From assembly GCA_039096225.1 (NCBI GenBank), contig JBBPEB010000017.1, positions 22,501-86,500 of the forward strand: a DNA stretch of 64,000 bases. Direction: 5' to 3'. Position numbers and translations under genes: made by a program. The DNA is from Blastocystis sp. Blastoise. Taxonomy: Eukaryota > Sar > Bigyra > Opalinata > Blastocystidae. Below the pieces are notes generated by a model that saw only the letters and a list, made by a program, of their open reading frames with translations, had not been told where the DNA came from and did not search any database. Positions 46,429 through 62,723 of this stretch are shown here, one piece after another. How positions within the stretch are numbered: the stretch's first letter is position 1; every line of letters starts with the position of its first letter.

Positions 46429-49400
46429 ATGTCCATAGTGTCCGTTATGGATCCAGTAACTCCCCAGTCAAGAGAAGGAACACAATTAATCACGAATGAA
46501 CCTCTGAATTCTTTATATTCTATTTCTCCATCTCATTCTCTATTAATAGAAAATTCTGTTCCATCTTTGAATTTATCTCATAATTTCTCTTTATTCCCCA
46601 CTACTTCTACAACAAATACTATTCCGGATATTATTAATACTATTCCGGATACTATAAATACTATTCCTTCTTCTGCTACTTTAACTCCTATTAGTGATAT
46701 TAATGATATTAGTGATATTAATAATATTAATGGTATTAGTGATATTAATGCTATGAATCCTATGACTGCTATGAATTATATGACTGCTATCAATCCTGCT
46801 TCTCTTCCTTCATCAACACAGCCTATTTCAAAGGATTCTTTATCTTTACCCAAAGATATATCACAGATTAATAAGATATCCACAGCTAATCAAGATTCTC
46901 TATATGATAATACTTCGTATATAACACATCAAGAGCCATTATATATAAATAATAATACTCATGCTGATACTATATATAACAATACTTCATTCACTCAAAA
47001 TCAATCAACAATGAATCCTTATTTAAGTATAAATAATAACTATAATAATAGTAGTAATGATATTAGTATGATGAATAACTATAATACTAATGATAATATG
47101 ATGAATAATTATGATAATAAGAGTTATAATACTAATAATTATAATAATAATAATGTATCATCAATTAGTAATAATAATATAAAAACTAATGAAGATTCGA
47201 ATCGAAATGAAATAAAGGAGAATTCGACACATCCTGAAACACAATTGACGCATTATTCATCATCATTTAATTTACCAAAATCTACTCATTCTACATCGAA
47301 TCCGTTTATTCCCGCGAGAATTCCTAAACGAAGAAGTTCTAGACCTCGTTATAATCCTTTTATAAATAATAAAGATAATAATAATAATAATAATAATAAA
47401 GAGAATAATAAAGAGAATAATAAAGAGAATAATAAAGAGAATAATAAAGAGAATAATAATAATTTGGTTAATAATAATAATTTGGTTAATAATAATAATT
47501 TGGTTAATAATAATTTGGTTAATAATAGTAATAATAATAATAATAATAAAGAGAATAAAAATCTTAATAATAGCCAGTCTTTAAGTCATATAAAATGTTA
47601 TAAGCCCAAACATATTGAAAGAAATCCACAAATAATAAATAATTCAAATAATGTATTACCTCAAAATACACTCTCTAAAGATACTGGAGCCGTTTCAAAA
47701 TCAAATAGAAATAGAAATTCTTGGGTAAAAAATAGTATTCCTAATATCGGTTCTCCAGTTTCTACTACAAAAGAAACTCAATTATTATCTTCAAATTTAT
47801 TAGAATCAAATAGAATATCTGCTAATAATAATGCAAGTAATAATAATATGAATAAGAATAATGTGAATTTTACTACTACTACCACTAATAATAATAATAA
47901 TGTTATGAATTCTACAATTTCGAATTCTAAGAACTCATCTCTTTATTCTGTTCAAAGCAATCAAAATCATTCACCATCATTCTTATTATCAAAGACTGTT
48001 TTAGGTACAAATAAGTCTACTAAAGAAATATTTAATCAACAAGTATGTAATAAACAAAACATACCTATAAATCATTCATATTCTAATAAAATCAATACTT
48101 CTCCTTCTCCTTCTCCTGTCTTACCTTTAGAACTTTATACTAGTGTTTCTTCTTCAAATAGTATTTCTACCAATGATAATATTAATAATAATAAGAGTAC
48201 AAATACTATTATTAATACTAATAAAAATATACTTTCTTCTCTTTCAAATAATAATCTGAATATGAAAAACTCATTTAATAATAATAATATTAATAATAAT
48301 AATATTAACAAGAACTATGTGAATACTAGAAATGATAATCATTATTCAAAAGAATTTTCTTTATCAAGAACTCAAAACACATCTATTCCTATATCTACTC
48401 AAACAGATTTACAGATGGTCAAATCTCCATCTTTTTCTTATTCTAAAGAACATTCTTTACCTTCAAATTATCAACAAATTACTAATCCAGAAGATGTTCT
48501 AAAACAATGCTCTGAACGACTATTTCAATATTCACAACAAATAGAACTCGAGAAGAAGAATATAAATAATAATATTAATAATAATAATGTTAATAATAAT
48601 ATTAAAAGTAATAATGTTAATAATAATAATACAACCCGTATTAATACTACTTCTATTCCTCCTTCTCCTTTTCCTTTTATTCATAAACACTCTAAGGGTT
48701 CTTCATCTTATTCTTCATCTCCTTCTCTTAGTAATACACCTATCAATACTTATAAACAATCTATAATCAAACATAGTAATAATAATAATATCTCAGATAA
48801 TGATAAAATGAGTTATTCTCTTTCACATAAGTCAAAAGATTCTGTACATTCAAATCGATATATACACTCTCATAAGAAGTCAAAGGCTAATTTAATAAGC
48901 AAATCTCCTATTCTTTCTTCTTCTCTTCCTTTTCAAATATCGAAACAGAATATCAATCAATATAATGAAGAAAAACAATCTATACTTATGAAGAATAATA
49001 GTAGTACTGTTGTAAATAATAATAATAGTAATAATACCATTAATAATGCTATTAATAATACTAATAATAATGCTATTAATAATACTATTAATAATAATAG
49101 TAATAATACTATTAATAATAATAATAATATTAATACTTCTTCGAATAACAAGATGACTCTTGCATCTCCTTCTTTTCCTCCTGTTTCTATATCAATAACT
49201 AGTCTACCTATTAAGAATAATAGTAATAAAATGAATATTACTACTACAAATAATAATAATAATAATAATAATGCTATTTCATCTCAATTAAAGAAAAAAC
49301 CAAAATTATTGATAAAAAAAGTAGATTTTCGTTCGGATATTAAGTTTTCAAAACATTTACCTTTACTGTCATCCCATCATTCTTCTAAAACTATAAATAA

Positions 49401-51988
49401 GACAAATAGTATTAATACTAATAATAATAAGTACAATAATAGTAAATGTAATGATCAAACAAAGTCACAACGAGTGACAAATAATTCAAATGATAATAGA
49501 AAATATAATAATACTCATATTAAACATTCTATTATACGTCCACATCCAAGTGCCTATTCTTCTATAGTAACTGGTGATATTACTACTATAAATAATAATA
49601 ATAATAATATCTCTAATAATAATAATATCTCTAATAATAATAATATCTCTAATAATAATAATATCTCTAATAATAATAATATCTCTAATAATAATAATAT
49701 CTCTAATAATAATAATAATATACAATCTCCTAATATTGATATTACTAGAAATTCAGCTTCTTATACGTCTCCATGTATTCAAGATATTTTATCTGATTCT
49801 ATTATTTCATCAAATACTACCAATTCTTTATTACATAATAATAGGAATAGTATTAAACAATATAATCAAACTAATCAATCTATTATTTCTTCTTCTTCTT
49901 CTTCTCTTGCTTGTGTTCCTTATAAAACTACACAAAGATATACATATAAAGATAATTCGTCTTCTCCTTCTCCTCCTCATAATCTCTATTTAAATAGTAA
50001 TATACATGAAAATATAGATAATATAGTGATGAATAATAATAATAGAAATATGAATAATAATAAAAATAATAATATTACTGAAAATATGAATATTTCTTCT
50101 TCTACTTCGTCTATGGATACTTTCATTGCTCCATGTCCTATTATAAAGTATAAGAATCAGAATAATAATATATCTACTTCAATCATTTCTCACAATCAAT
50201 CTCCTTCTCCTCCTCTTCTTCCAAAGGCTTCTATTAATAGTACTACTACTGTAATTATACCAAATAATAATAAAAATATTATCATAAATAGTAAAAACAA
50301 TAAGAATTATAAGAATATGAATAATAATAAATATACTACTAAGTATAAAAATACATATGTACCGGAATCTCCTCGTTTCCCAAGGGAATTAAATGAATTG
50401 ATTCAATCACAATCTATACCCATAAAACGTTCCTCATCATTTTCTTCTTCACACAGTGATAATTATATGAATAATAATAATAATAAAAAGAATAATTCTA
50501 TGAATAATAATAATGTAAATAATAATATATATAAATCAAAACGTATTTCCCAAGTATTTATTCAAGAATCCCCGTGTTTATCTCCTTCTATGATTCAACA
50601 TTATTTTGGTAATTCTTCTCTTGAAGCAACTTCTACAAGTTCTTCTTATTTAAACTCACCCTCTCTATATACTTATCAGACGATCTCTCCTTCTCCTCCT
50701 CCTCTATACTTATCAGATAATAATAATGTTAATAATAATAATAATATTAATAATAAAAATATTAATAATAATAATAATATTAATAATGTTAATAATAATA
50801 ATAATAATACATCTAAAACGATTGAAAAAGAATTAATTGCAAAGAAGAATAATATATATGACATACGTTCGAATAATACTACATTATCTGATGATATAAA
50901 TAATTATAAAAATAAACAATCAAATATATTACTTGGTACTTCTTCTTCATCTCCTTCTTTTCCTGTTACAAATATACATACTTCTCAAAATAATAATAAT
51001 ACAATGAACAAAAACACTATATCTTCTTCTCCTTCTCCTTCTCCTTCTCCTTCACCTACGCCTTTAATTGATCAAAATATACTTGTAGACAATACTCATT
51101 CTCAATCTATATATACACAGAATCAACAGTACTCAGTAGTTAAGCCACAACCTAATATTTTAAATGATAAAAAGAAGAATAACTTAATAATATCTGAATC
51201 TCAATCTCAACAATTTATATCTCCTGTACCCCAATCTCCAAATCCACGAGGGAATTTATCTACACAATTACATTATAAACATAATTATTCCAATATTTCT
51301 ACTATCAAGGCATCTCCTCAACCTCCTTCTTATCCTAAGTCAAAAACAACATTATTATCTCTTTCAATAGCAACACCCTCAATACCAAAGCCACCAGCGT
51401 TTCTACTTGAGGCACCTTCTCTCAATCTTAATATGACTAAAAAGAGAAGAAATTATGTATCTTTTATACATAATAATAATAATATGAATAATAATATGAA
51501 TAATAATAATATGAATAATATGAATAATAATAATAATATGAATAACAATAATAATAATAATAATAATAGTAATATGAATAATAATAATAATTTGTTAAAT
51601 TTAACTAACAAAGCATCAATAACACATCAAAATTATTCAAATAATAATATTTCACAAACATCAAAATCATCAATACAAATGGAGAATTCACAAACAATCA
51701 ATCAATCATCTTTTCTACAACAAAATAATATGCAGTATGTGAATGCAATTAATATACCTTCAACGATATCTAATAATTCGACTACATTTCAATCTCCTTC
51801 TCCTCCTAATTTTTATACTTTATCTCCTTCTTCAACTAAATCAAAGATTCCCACGGTTATTGATGGAGCACAAGTGACGTCTCTTTCTGCAACAACCGTG
51901 ACGACTCCCTCGTCATTATCATCCGCATTCTCAGTAAAGAACACCAATAATAATAATAATAATAATAATAATATTAATAATAATAATA

Positions 51989-52019
<31 letters not shown>

Positions 52020-53433
52020 TATTCAAGGAAATATTGGAGAACCTTCCGATTCATTGATTCATATGCAATTACTTCATGAGAATAATAATACTCCTTCAAA
52101 TACAACTACATCTACAAGTGTATTAAATATTAATACTCCTTCTTCACCTATTTATTCTAATGTATCAATGATCAATTCTAATATACATACTAATCATAAT
52201 GTGAATGGATCTAATATAAATATTATAAATAATATGAATAACATAAACAATATAAACACTATGAATAATCATAATAATAAGAATCCTAATAATAATAATA
52301 ATAATAATTTGGTTAATAATAATAATAATTTGGTTAATAATAATAATAATAATAATAATCATACCCAAATCTCTGAGGATATGAATTCTTTCAATCAAAT
52401 AATGCCTTTAAATAGATCAAATACTAACAATTATCTCTTATCTTCTTCTCCTTTTATGAGTAATATACAATCTCCATTTATTACACCTAGTAGTCCATTT
52501 TCCCGCGATTATCCTATGTCTACACATAATGCTGTGTCTCTACCCAGTTTTATTTCTGATTCTTCTTTTTATTCTTCTCAATTAATAGCCCCTTATAATG
52601 AAGATAATATGAATATAGATATTTTTAATAATAATAATATTAATAATATTAATAATAATAGTAATATCAATAATATTAGTAATAATAATAATAGCAATAA
52701 TAATAGCAATAATAATAATCATTTGACCTCACGTCCTAATACCGAAGTTCAAACTATAAAATGTTCAAGTATTCTGTTCCATAGTAATCATAAAGAATTA
52801 ACAAATACTAGTACCAATTCTTCATCTTCATATATACGTTCCTCTGGAGTATCGTTACCACCTCTAAGTAATAATAATGGTAATAATAATGGTAATAATA
52901 ATAATAATAATATTAATACTAATACTAATAATAATACTAGTAATAATAATAATAACACTACTACTACTACTACTACTAATAATAATAATAATAATAATAC
53001 TAATACTAATAATAATACTAATAATAATAATAATAGCATTAGTAATAACACTACTACTACTACTAATAATAATAATAATAACACTAATAATAATAACGGT
53101 ATAGCTTCTATTTCTTTTCCAAATATAACTAGTTTACATTCTATATCAGTGTTATCAAACACATCCGGAACACAATCCCCAAAGCATTATACTTCAAATA
53201 GTGTTGCATCATTCACTTCTCCGATCCCTCAACAGATAGATATCGAAACGGATGATTCACTTCTTACCAATGATATGATGATAGCGTCACGTGCTGTACA
53301 ACCATTTGAAGAATCAGAATGTACGAATGATTATATGACTGGATATTATTTATCAGATATAAATAGTAATAATTATGATACAAAATTTAGTGATATTGTA
53401 TATAATTCTAACGATAATATACATATGCTATAA
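46429..53433 (+). CDS. Giant intronless poly-Asn/Ser/Thr protein, 2334 residues
   Basis: One uninterrupted frame of about 7 kb from ATG (MSIVSVMDPVTPQSREG) to TAA, in a window where nearly every other gene has an intron every 100-200 bp. Most of it is Asn-rich (AAT), with short internal repeats such as NNNNIS, NKEN and NNLVN, and many Ser-Pro sites. Ordered-looking islands are FIPARIPKRRSSRPRYNPF, KKPKLLIKKVDFRSDIKF, ESPRFPRELNELIQSQS, FIQESPCLSPSMIQHYF, KPPAFLLEAPSLNLNMTK and an acidic end, QIDIETDDSLLTNDMMIA. I recognise no domain. The islands resemble short linear docking and phosphorylation motifs in a disordered scaffold. A nuclear or condensate-forming regulator is plausible but is inference. 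It is not a chance frame: Asn codons avoid stops, but the islands use all codon types. Confidence 0.75.
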
Positions 53434-54416
53434 TCTATATTATATACATTATATATATATATTCTTTTTTGTTTTCCTTTTTTTTTCGTTTTCACATGAT
53501 TTATATATATGTATATATAATTATCTTATTGTATTTTTTTTAAATTATTATTTATTAATCAATTATTCTTTAATTTATATATATATTAATTTATTATTTA
53601 TTATAAACATATTATTTTCTAATACACATCATATATACTTTTTTTCTATTGTGTTTTCTCTACATTTTTTTTTGTTTATTTTGTTTTCTATATAATATAT
53701 ATAATATATATAATATATATAATATATATATTTATAATTATTCTTTTTCTCTTTTTATTATTATCATTCGTGTCAATATGTTTTTAAAATATTTTTCTAA
53801 CAAATATATGTATATATATATATTTAAGATATTTTTTTTGTTAAAATATGATTTTTATGTTCTTTTGTGTTTATGTGTATCGTTATGTTAACTACAAAAA
53901 TTACAGAAGTTTTTTTTTATATATATTTTTGTGTTCACATCTTTCTGTTTTCTTTTTTTTTATCCCTTTTTTCAAATCTTTTGTTTATTATATATAAATA
54001 TTTATTTTTTTTACTACATTATTATTATTCTATTAATGAACAGAAATATATATATATATATTTAATAGAAATTAATACTTTAAAGACATCTTATTTAAAA
54101 ACTCTATTCAATAATCTTATTTTTATCGAAATCGTTATCAATTTTGTTTGTATTTTTCAACAATACTTTTTTTTACTATAACATTTATTCAACATAATCT
54201 TTTTGTTTATTATTCAACAAATATTCCATATTTATTCATACACAAAAAAACAAAAACAAAAAATTTAAATATTAGTATATATAGACATAAAACAAAACAA
54301 TTTGACTATATACATACAATGTATAATAAATTCATTGAATATACATATATTCACAAAATAAAAGAATAAAAAACAAATAAATATAGTTTATAAAATCCTA
54401 TAGTTTATCTATCTAT
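53434..54416. other. Convergent intergenic region
   Basis: About 980 bp of T-rich then A-rich sequence between the poly-Asn gene (+) and the J-protein gene (-). Several open frames of F/Y/I-rich content are low complexity. No gene seen. Confidence 0.5.
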
Positions 54417-54776
54417 CTACATAGAGGGCATGGCCATTCCTGGTTGAAAAGTATTATTTTGTTGATCTTGGAACTTAGCCCATGCTTGATTTAATGCTTC
54501 AAAAACACGCTGCGCAATATATACTTGATCCGCGGGACAACCAGTATTTTTATCGGGATGTACTTTCTATATATATATATATATATACATAAAAATGATT
54601 TGTTTTAATAATAATAGAATTATAGTATAGATATATATAGAATACAAATAATATAGATATATATATACAAGAAGAGCTTTTCTATAAAACAATTTCACTT
54701 TTTCAGGATCTAATACTTGTGTCATCGCCACATCCTTCCAGCCGCTGTTTGCCCACATCACAGTCTGCATCTATAG

Positions 54777-54815
<39 letters not shown>

Positions 54816-55073
54816 ATATAATATATAAATTAAATATATTTAATAATAATAATAATAATAATAATAGTATATATATATATACAGTACAGAGGAGAGTACG
54901 TATATTTTTACGTTCGCCTCCTTGATCGTTTGCCCAAGTGTCCAGTTTCTTCCCTAATTCCTGATGAGCTATATATCTCTCTTCCTGATTCTTTTCTTCT
55001 TCTACTTCTCTCTCTTTCTTCTCAGCTATTGCTTGAATCTGAGCTTCCTTTAATAATAATAATAATAATAATA

Positions 55074-55142
<69 letters not shown>

Positions 55143-55317
55143 TATATACTCTTAATTTTTCTTCTCTTTCTTTCATTGCTTTTACAACATAATCACTTTT
55201 CCCTTCATAATTTGTGCCTGTCATCTTAGATGCTTCTTCATCAATAACAATAGATTTTGATATTTGTTTTACTTTATCACTAACCTCGGCTTTCTCTACT
55301 TGAACACTATATATATA

Positions 55318-55357
<40 letters not shown>

Positions 55358-56327
55358 TATATATACTTTGATGGTTCTACATGCTTATTATTACGAGGAG
55401 TCTATATAATAAGAATAATAAATATATTTAATAACATAATATATATATATATATATATATGACTATATATACATCACCGAAATGAAGAAAATTGTCACTT
55501 TCTGTACTTTCAGTGCTCACGTGCATTGCTGCTTTCTTATTGGATGGAGATGCCATTTCGTCATCGTCACTTGTATCGTCACCATTATCATTTGCATCAT
55601 CACTATATATATATTAATAAATATAATAATAAATATAAAAAAATAATATAATAAATATAATAAATATAATAAATAAAAGAATAAACATAATAAATAAAAG
55701 AATAAACATAATATAATAAATATAATATAATAAATATAATAAATACGCCATAGGTGTAGAAATGAATTCAAAAATAGCGTCGTCATCGGCGGGAGTAGAA
55801 ACTGAAGATTGTCCGTCGTTGGAAGTAGGGGAAACATCCATTTCTGATAAGGGAGAATCTGTTTGTTTAAGAAAATCGTTTGTTTTAATAGAATTAGAGG
55901 GTTCTCGTTCTTGTTCTTGTTGTTCTTCAACGAGTTCAGGTTCTTCTTCATAAATATATTCCGATGTTTCATCTTCATCATTACTTTGAGAATTTGAATA
56001 TACATTTTGAGAATCTTTGGGAATGGAATCGATAAGTGGAGTTCTTTGAGATGGTTTTCCCATTTTATCTATATTAAGAACACTTAAGAAGATACTTCCA
56101 TTATATAAAGGAGCTTTTTGAGCTAAATCTTGAGCATCTAACCAGAGATAACCCTCTTGAAGAGGTAATCGGAAACGTAAGTGATAGTTTCCATAATTTC
56201 TCAGAGGAAAATTATTGACTACATCACCAACAGTGATCCCTGAATCTTTATTGATTACGAAAGCTTCAGGGTGAAGTGGATCACTTCCCATATCTTTTTG
56301 AACATGATAGAATACGTATTGAGGCAT
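54417..56327 (-). CDS. Auxilin-type J-domain protein with DIX-like N-terminal domain
   Basis: Seven or so exons. The C-terminus is an auxilin J domain: LDTWANDQGGERKNIRTL, ANSGWKDVAMTQVLDPEK, KLFYRKALLKVHPDKNTG (HPD present) and RVFEALNQAWAKF, with the stop soon after. Auxilins recruit Hsc70 to strip clathrin coats. The middle is acidic and disordered, then a charged coiled coil (KAMKEREEKLR, EKKEREVEEEKNQEER). The first 90 residues are not a PTEN, kinase or UBA domain. They read YVFYHVQKD, SGITVGDVVNNFPL, GNYHLRFRLPLQEGYLWL and APLYNGSIFLSVLNI, which follows the DIX-domain beta-strand pattern (Y-x-F-Y-H; x-VT-x-x-D; F-x-F; D-x-x-x-LP-x-F-x-G-x-I). DIX domains polymerise. Tail lacks clathrin-box certainty. 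J-domain call is strong; DIX call moderate. Confidence 0.8.
55051..55141. repeat. (AAT)n microsatellite in an intron of the J-protein gene
   Basis: An AAT run with one agt interruption, between REEKLR and EAQIQAIAEK on the coding strand. Bounded by gtatat and an acceptor at ttaaag. Confidence 0.8.
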
Positions 56328-56961
56328 CTTTTAAACTGAATTACAAAAGAATTAATAAGTTATATAACAAAAAATCATAGAAAGATCAAATTCAATCGAA
56401 GCACAATTTCGATTCTCCTTATTGACTTTTGTAAGGATAATTTTCCACGGAAATATGATATTATATATATTTTTTCGTTTATAGAAATGAATATCTTATT
56501 TGATAATGGTTTACAATGATTTTCATAGTCTAGAGTCATAGTTTGAATGAATATAAGATCAAGAAATATGTTATGAAAAGAAGATTGACTCTTATTGACT
56601 TGTATAACGTTTATATATTAAAATAAATGAAATTATAATAATATAACAATGATGCTGAGAAAGATTTGCTATAGCAAAACAATGAAAAATAAATAAAAAG
56701 TGAATTTCTTTTAAAAATATGGTTGATTGACAAACAAGATGTATACAAATACAATATAGTATTATTTAGAGCATGAAATGAATATCTAAGAGAAAAAAAT
56801 AGAAAAGCATATTAAAATATTGAGTACATATAAAACAGTAATTATAAAGAGAGTAATGAATTATTAAATAATATATATATATATAAATTGGAAGAGAGGG
56901 AATCGTTGAATATAAAGAGAATGATAGTTGAGAAGGTATATAAAACTCTATTTCTGTATAT
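56328..56961. other. Intergenic region, promoter side of the J-protein gene
   Basis: About 630 bp between the J-protein ATG and the gamma-tubulin stop, both minus strand. It contains ttttccacggaaatat near 56444, a weak form of the recurrent GC word. No gene seen. Confidence 0.45.
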
Positions 56962-57076
56962 TTACTTGGTTCCCCATTGTAAATAATCATCAGTATTAGC
57001 GGCATTATATTCATCTATTAAACCTTTTACATTCTCTCTATATATTATATATATAGATTATAATAATAATAATAAT

Positions 57077-57116
<40 letters not shown>

Positions 57117-59416
57117 TATACTCGCAAGCCATGAAATCATCAACAGAAACACCATAATCGGTATAAGAGGTTAAAAACCCCTTTCTATTAAATAACTTTC
57201 GATATCTTGTGAGATTGTCATCAAATAATTTAGCAACACCTGTATTATTAGCTAACATTAATCCAGTCACTTTATTAGGATATTTCAAATAAGGACTTCT
57301 TTTACTAAGAGCAATCTATATATATATATATAATATATATATATATATGATATTAAATTATATAAGATAAAGAACAAATAAATACTAACAACAAATAAAT
57401 AAAAAATAAAAAATAAACACTACAATAAATAAATAATAATAAAAATAAATAAATACTTGAATATTGGCGGGTCCCCAAGTGATGAATTTGATTGGTGGGT
57501 TGCTTCTAATTCTTTGTAATGATTTGTGGATTTCAATTGGGTCAACTGCTCCTTGAATAATATTAAGAACAGAAATATAGCAAGAATCTTTTAAGTTACA
57601 ACTAACCATCATATTTTGTTGTTGAAGTAAACGTCTCATAACGTCACTAACGGATGTTTTACGAATAGAAGAAGTCTTTAAAGATAGGGAATAATGTATG
57701 AAATATCGAAGATATATATATATGTATAAAGTGAAATATAGAATAAAAATAAAATGTTTTTACATTATTGAGTAAAATAATAATAATAATAATAATAATA
57801 ATATATATATATATATATACTTGATCTTCATAAGATATAGGTGTATATCCAGAAATAAGAAAGTGACAACGTGGAGTAGGAACAAGAGACGCAATCATGC
57901 CCATAAGGTCATTATTCATATATCTATAGGGATAGATATATGTATATATAATAATAATAATAATAATAAGTATAATATATAATAATATATATAACGGATA
58001 CCCTGGATAACGAAGAGTAGCAGTACTGGTGGCCATAACAGTACTTACAAAGCTATTTAATGTCTCCATCGTTGGATTCTCGGCTTTCAGCTTTTCAGTA
58101 GCAATTCTACTTAACGCAGCATTATCAATAATAACAGTACTATCGGCATAATTAATAAGACGCGTTTGAGTTAATAAACTGTTATAAGGAGATACTACAA
58201 TATCACTATTCTGAAGCTTATTCTATATATATATATATATAATTCATTCAATCATAATAAATAATAAATAATAAATAATAAATAATAAATAATAAATAAT
58301 AAATAATAAATAATAAATAATAAATAATAAATAATAAATAATAAATAATAAATAATAAATAATAAATAATAAATAATAAATAATAAATAATAAATAATAA
58401 ATAATAAATAATAAATAATAAATAATAAATAATAAATAATAAATAATTATTATAAATACAAAAATAAAAATGAATAATAAAATAATTTATATATAACAAT
58501 ACAATAAAATAAAAATATATACTTCCTGAGGGAATACCGAGTATGTTTGAATTAACTTTTTCGGGAAATTATCATTTAGATTTTCTAATACATACGAGCC
58601 CATACCTGAACCAGTACCACCAGAAATAGAATGAGTAAGAAGAAAACCCTATATATATATGTATAGTTATATAATTACATATAGTTATATAATTACATAT
58701 AGTTATATAATCACATATAGTTATATAATTATCATTCAAATTAAAAAGAAAAATAGAATAAATAGTATATTTTTAATAATTAAATTATTTTATATATAAA
58801 AAATAATAAAAATATTCATATTCATATATTTTTCATAATATAAACAATTATATATATATATATATATATACTTCAAAATTATCACTTCCTTCGACTTCTC
58901 TATTAATCATATCAAAAAGGTCATCGTGATTGTGATTTGCAATGTTATAACCAAATGTCCAATTGTTACCACTACCACTCTCAGTTTTATCGACAAAACT
59001 ATATAGATATATAATATAATGCTGATTAACATGATGTCAAGAATAAATATATCAAAAAACTAAATATAATAATGAAATAAAACTGTCTTAACTATAATTA
59101 TGTCATACAAATTTTCAGGATTGTAAAGGTTTCCATATTCACTTTTTTTAATTCTATTCACAACACCAGGTTCAGTATCTAACAATAAAGCTCTAGGAAC
59201 ATAATGATTATCATCAGCTTGATAGAAGAAAACATCTTTTCTATCATTTCCTTGAGTAGCAAAGTCTTGAACAACACCTTCACTATCAAGACCATGCTCT
59301 TCACATAATCGTTTCCAGAATTCAAAGCCAACTAATCGTTAATAATAAATAATAAAAAAATATATACTTTGATTACCACATTGACCGATTTGTAATGTAA
59401 CAATTTCACGAGGCAT
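56962..59416 (-). CDS. Gamma-tubulin
   Basis: About ten exons, roughly 450 residues. The start [19 protein letters not shown] is the gamma-tubulin N-terminus. Further marks are [51 protein letters not shown], the GTP loop [15 protein letters not shown], and QTYSVFPQE. The second half gives [46 protein letters not shown]-like [13 protein letters not shown], and the end [17 protein letters not shown]. Gamma-tubulin nucleates microtubules in gamma-TuRC at centrosomes or basal bodies. Alpha and beta forms are excluded by the gamma-specific N-terminus and the DYGV-SVDDF region. Introns include a 7-bp minisatellite. It diverges from a ciliary-type kinase. Confidence 0.95.
58253..58447. repeat. 7-bp tandem repeat (aataata)n in a gamma-tubulin intron
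   Basis: About 27 perfect copies of a 7-bp unit inside one intron; neighbouring exons are gamma-tubulin coding. Confidence 0.88.
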
Positions 59417-60131
59417 CTTGCTATATACTGAAATTCAATAATTAATGTGACAAAAAATGAATAATTACTCTAATCTCTTTAGAAATGTTAATTCTTTTTT
59501 AAATATAAAAACTACATAAATGGAATTTCCCGTGGGGACTTTCAGAAATATACTTAAATAAGTTTTTTATTCGCGAATCATCATGATATTACTTTTGTTT
59601 GATTTTTCTATTCAATTAGGCATGCATTCTATGTAATATATCACTTCCTTTAATAGTTCATAAGTTCATATAATTTATCATTATTCAATGAGAGTGTTTT
59701 ATAACTACTGATGTGATTATGATGAGTAATCTTAGCTATTTTATGTCTTTATTGATTCTCATGAATATCATAATTCTTTTATGAAATCATTATTCATTAT
59801 TTGTTGCCAAACTATGTCTTCGTTGTTGTTGGTTTCTCATTTCTCTGTTATATGAGATATTTGGAAGTTTAATATATGTTTAAGCTATTCAACTATATTT
59901 TCTCATTGCTCTAATTAAGATTCCAATGTTTTTCTATACGTATCAATATTCCATTGCCTGTTGTAATGTGCTATTAACCTTTCTTTCTTATATTTACAAA
60001 ATTAGTAAATGATGAATACTTCATTGTAAACAACCTTATTGCAAAATTAATATTTATAAATTTCGAAAAATGGTAAATTTACGAAAATATTTTTCTTTTA
60101 TACAAGAATCTTTTTGCATCTGTTTAAGAAA
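59417..60131. promoter_or_regulatory. Divergent region between gamma-tubulin and MAK-like kinase
   Basis: About 715 bp, AT-rich. aatttcccgtggggact at 59523-59539 is a form of the recurrent GC-rich word outside coding sequence. Both genes have microtubule or cilium-related roles, so shared control is possible but only inferred. Confidence 0.4.
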
Positions 60132-61762
<1,631 letters not shown>

Positions 61763-61980
61763 TAAATGCTATGTTTTTTATATTTATATTAATTTCTCAT
61801 TTTTTAAATAAGTTATATTAATTTATGTTATTTATTAATTATTATTTATAAGCAATGGTTATTGCTCAGTACGTTAGAGAACTGTAGAAACACAACAAAA
61901 AACAAATTAAAGAAATAAATATTATCTTTTTATTAATAATATAAAGAAAAAATTTAAATATATATTCATCTTATAAATGA
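61763..61980. other. Convergent intergenic spacer
   Basis: 218 bp between the stops of the kinase (+) and the MIT-domain gene (-). AT-rich; nothing else seen. Confidence 0.5.
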
Positions 61981-62676
61981 TTAATAACTATAATCATCAG
62001 TATCATTACTACTACTATTACTACTACTACTACTACTACTACTATATTCATCTTCATAATCAGAAGAATCTGACGATATTATGCTTTCAGAATCAGAACT
62101 ATCGCTACTTCCAGTACTAGTTGAATCACTATCTATCGAATCTCCTAAATAGGAAGAAATAAAATGATGTTTCTTTGTAGAATGAGAAGTAGATTTTGTG
62201 TCTATAGATTGCTTATTATCTTGTTTCAAATGTTTATTTTCTTTCTTTTCTCGTTTCTCTTCTCTCTTCTTCTTTCGTTCTTCCTTTCTCTTCTTTTTCT
62301 CTTCTTTTCTCTTTCTTTCTAATTCTTCTCTTTCTTCTGGTGTCATTCTCATTTTTATTTCTTTCTGTAGTTTCTGTTGATCCAATATTCGTTGTAATGA
62401 TTCTTCTGCTGTTTCCTCAGGACGATTCAAATAACTATATAGTATAATATACATATTTTTAAATAGAATATACGTATATAATAGGAATTAACATACTTAT
62501 GAAAAAAATAATTATATATAGAATAAATTTACTAATCGTATAAATAATAAAATCGAAATAATAAATGTATATATAGATATATATACTTTTGTAGCATGGA
62601 TTCTTCTTGTGCTTTTTTCTTTTGATATATCGGTTTATATTCTTCTAATGTGATCGTTTTAGGGACTTTGTCATTT

Positions 62677-62723
<47 letters not shown>

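Noticed and set aside
48957-53162. Antisense and shifted Leu/Ile/Val-rich frames in the poly-Asn gene
   Set aside because: Shadow frames of AAT repeats; no starts in context, no domains.
58253-58447. Regular array that could be taken for a CRISPR
   Set aside because: A 7-bp microsatellite without spacers, inside a gamma-tubulin intron. The same holds for the 26-bp and 24-bp arrays.
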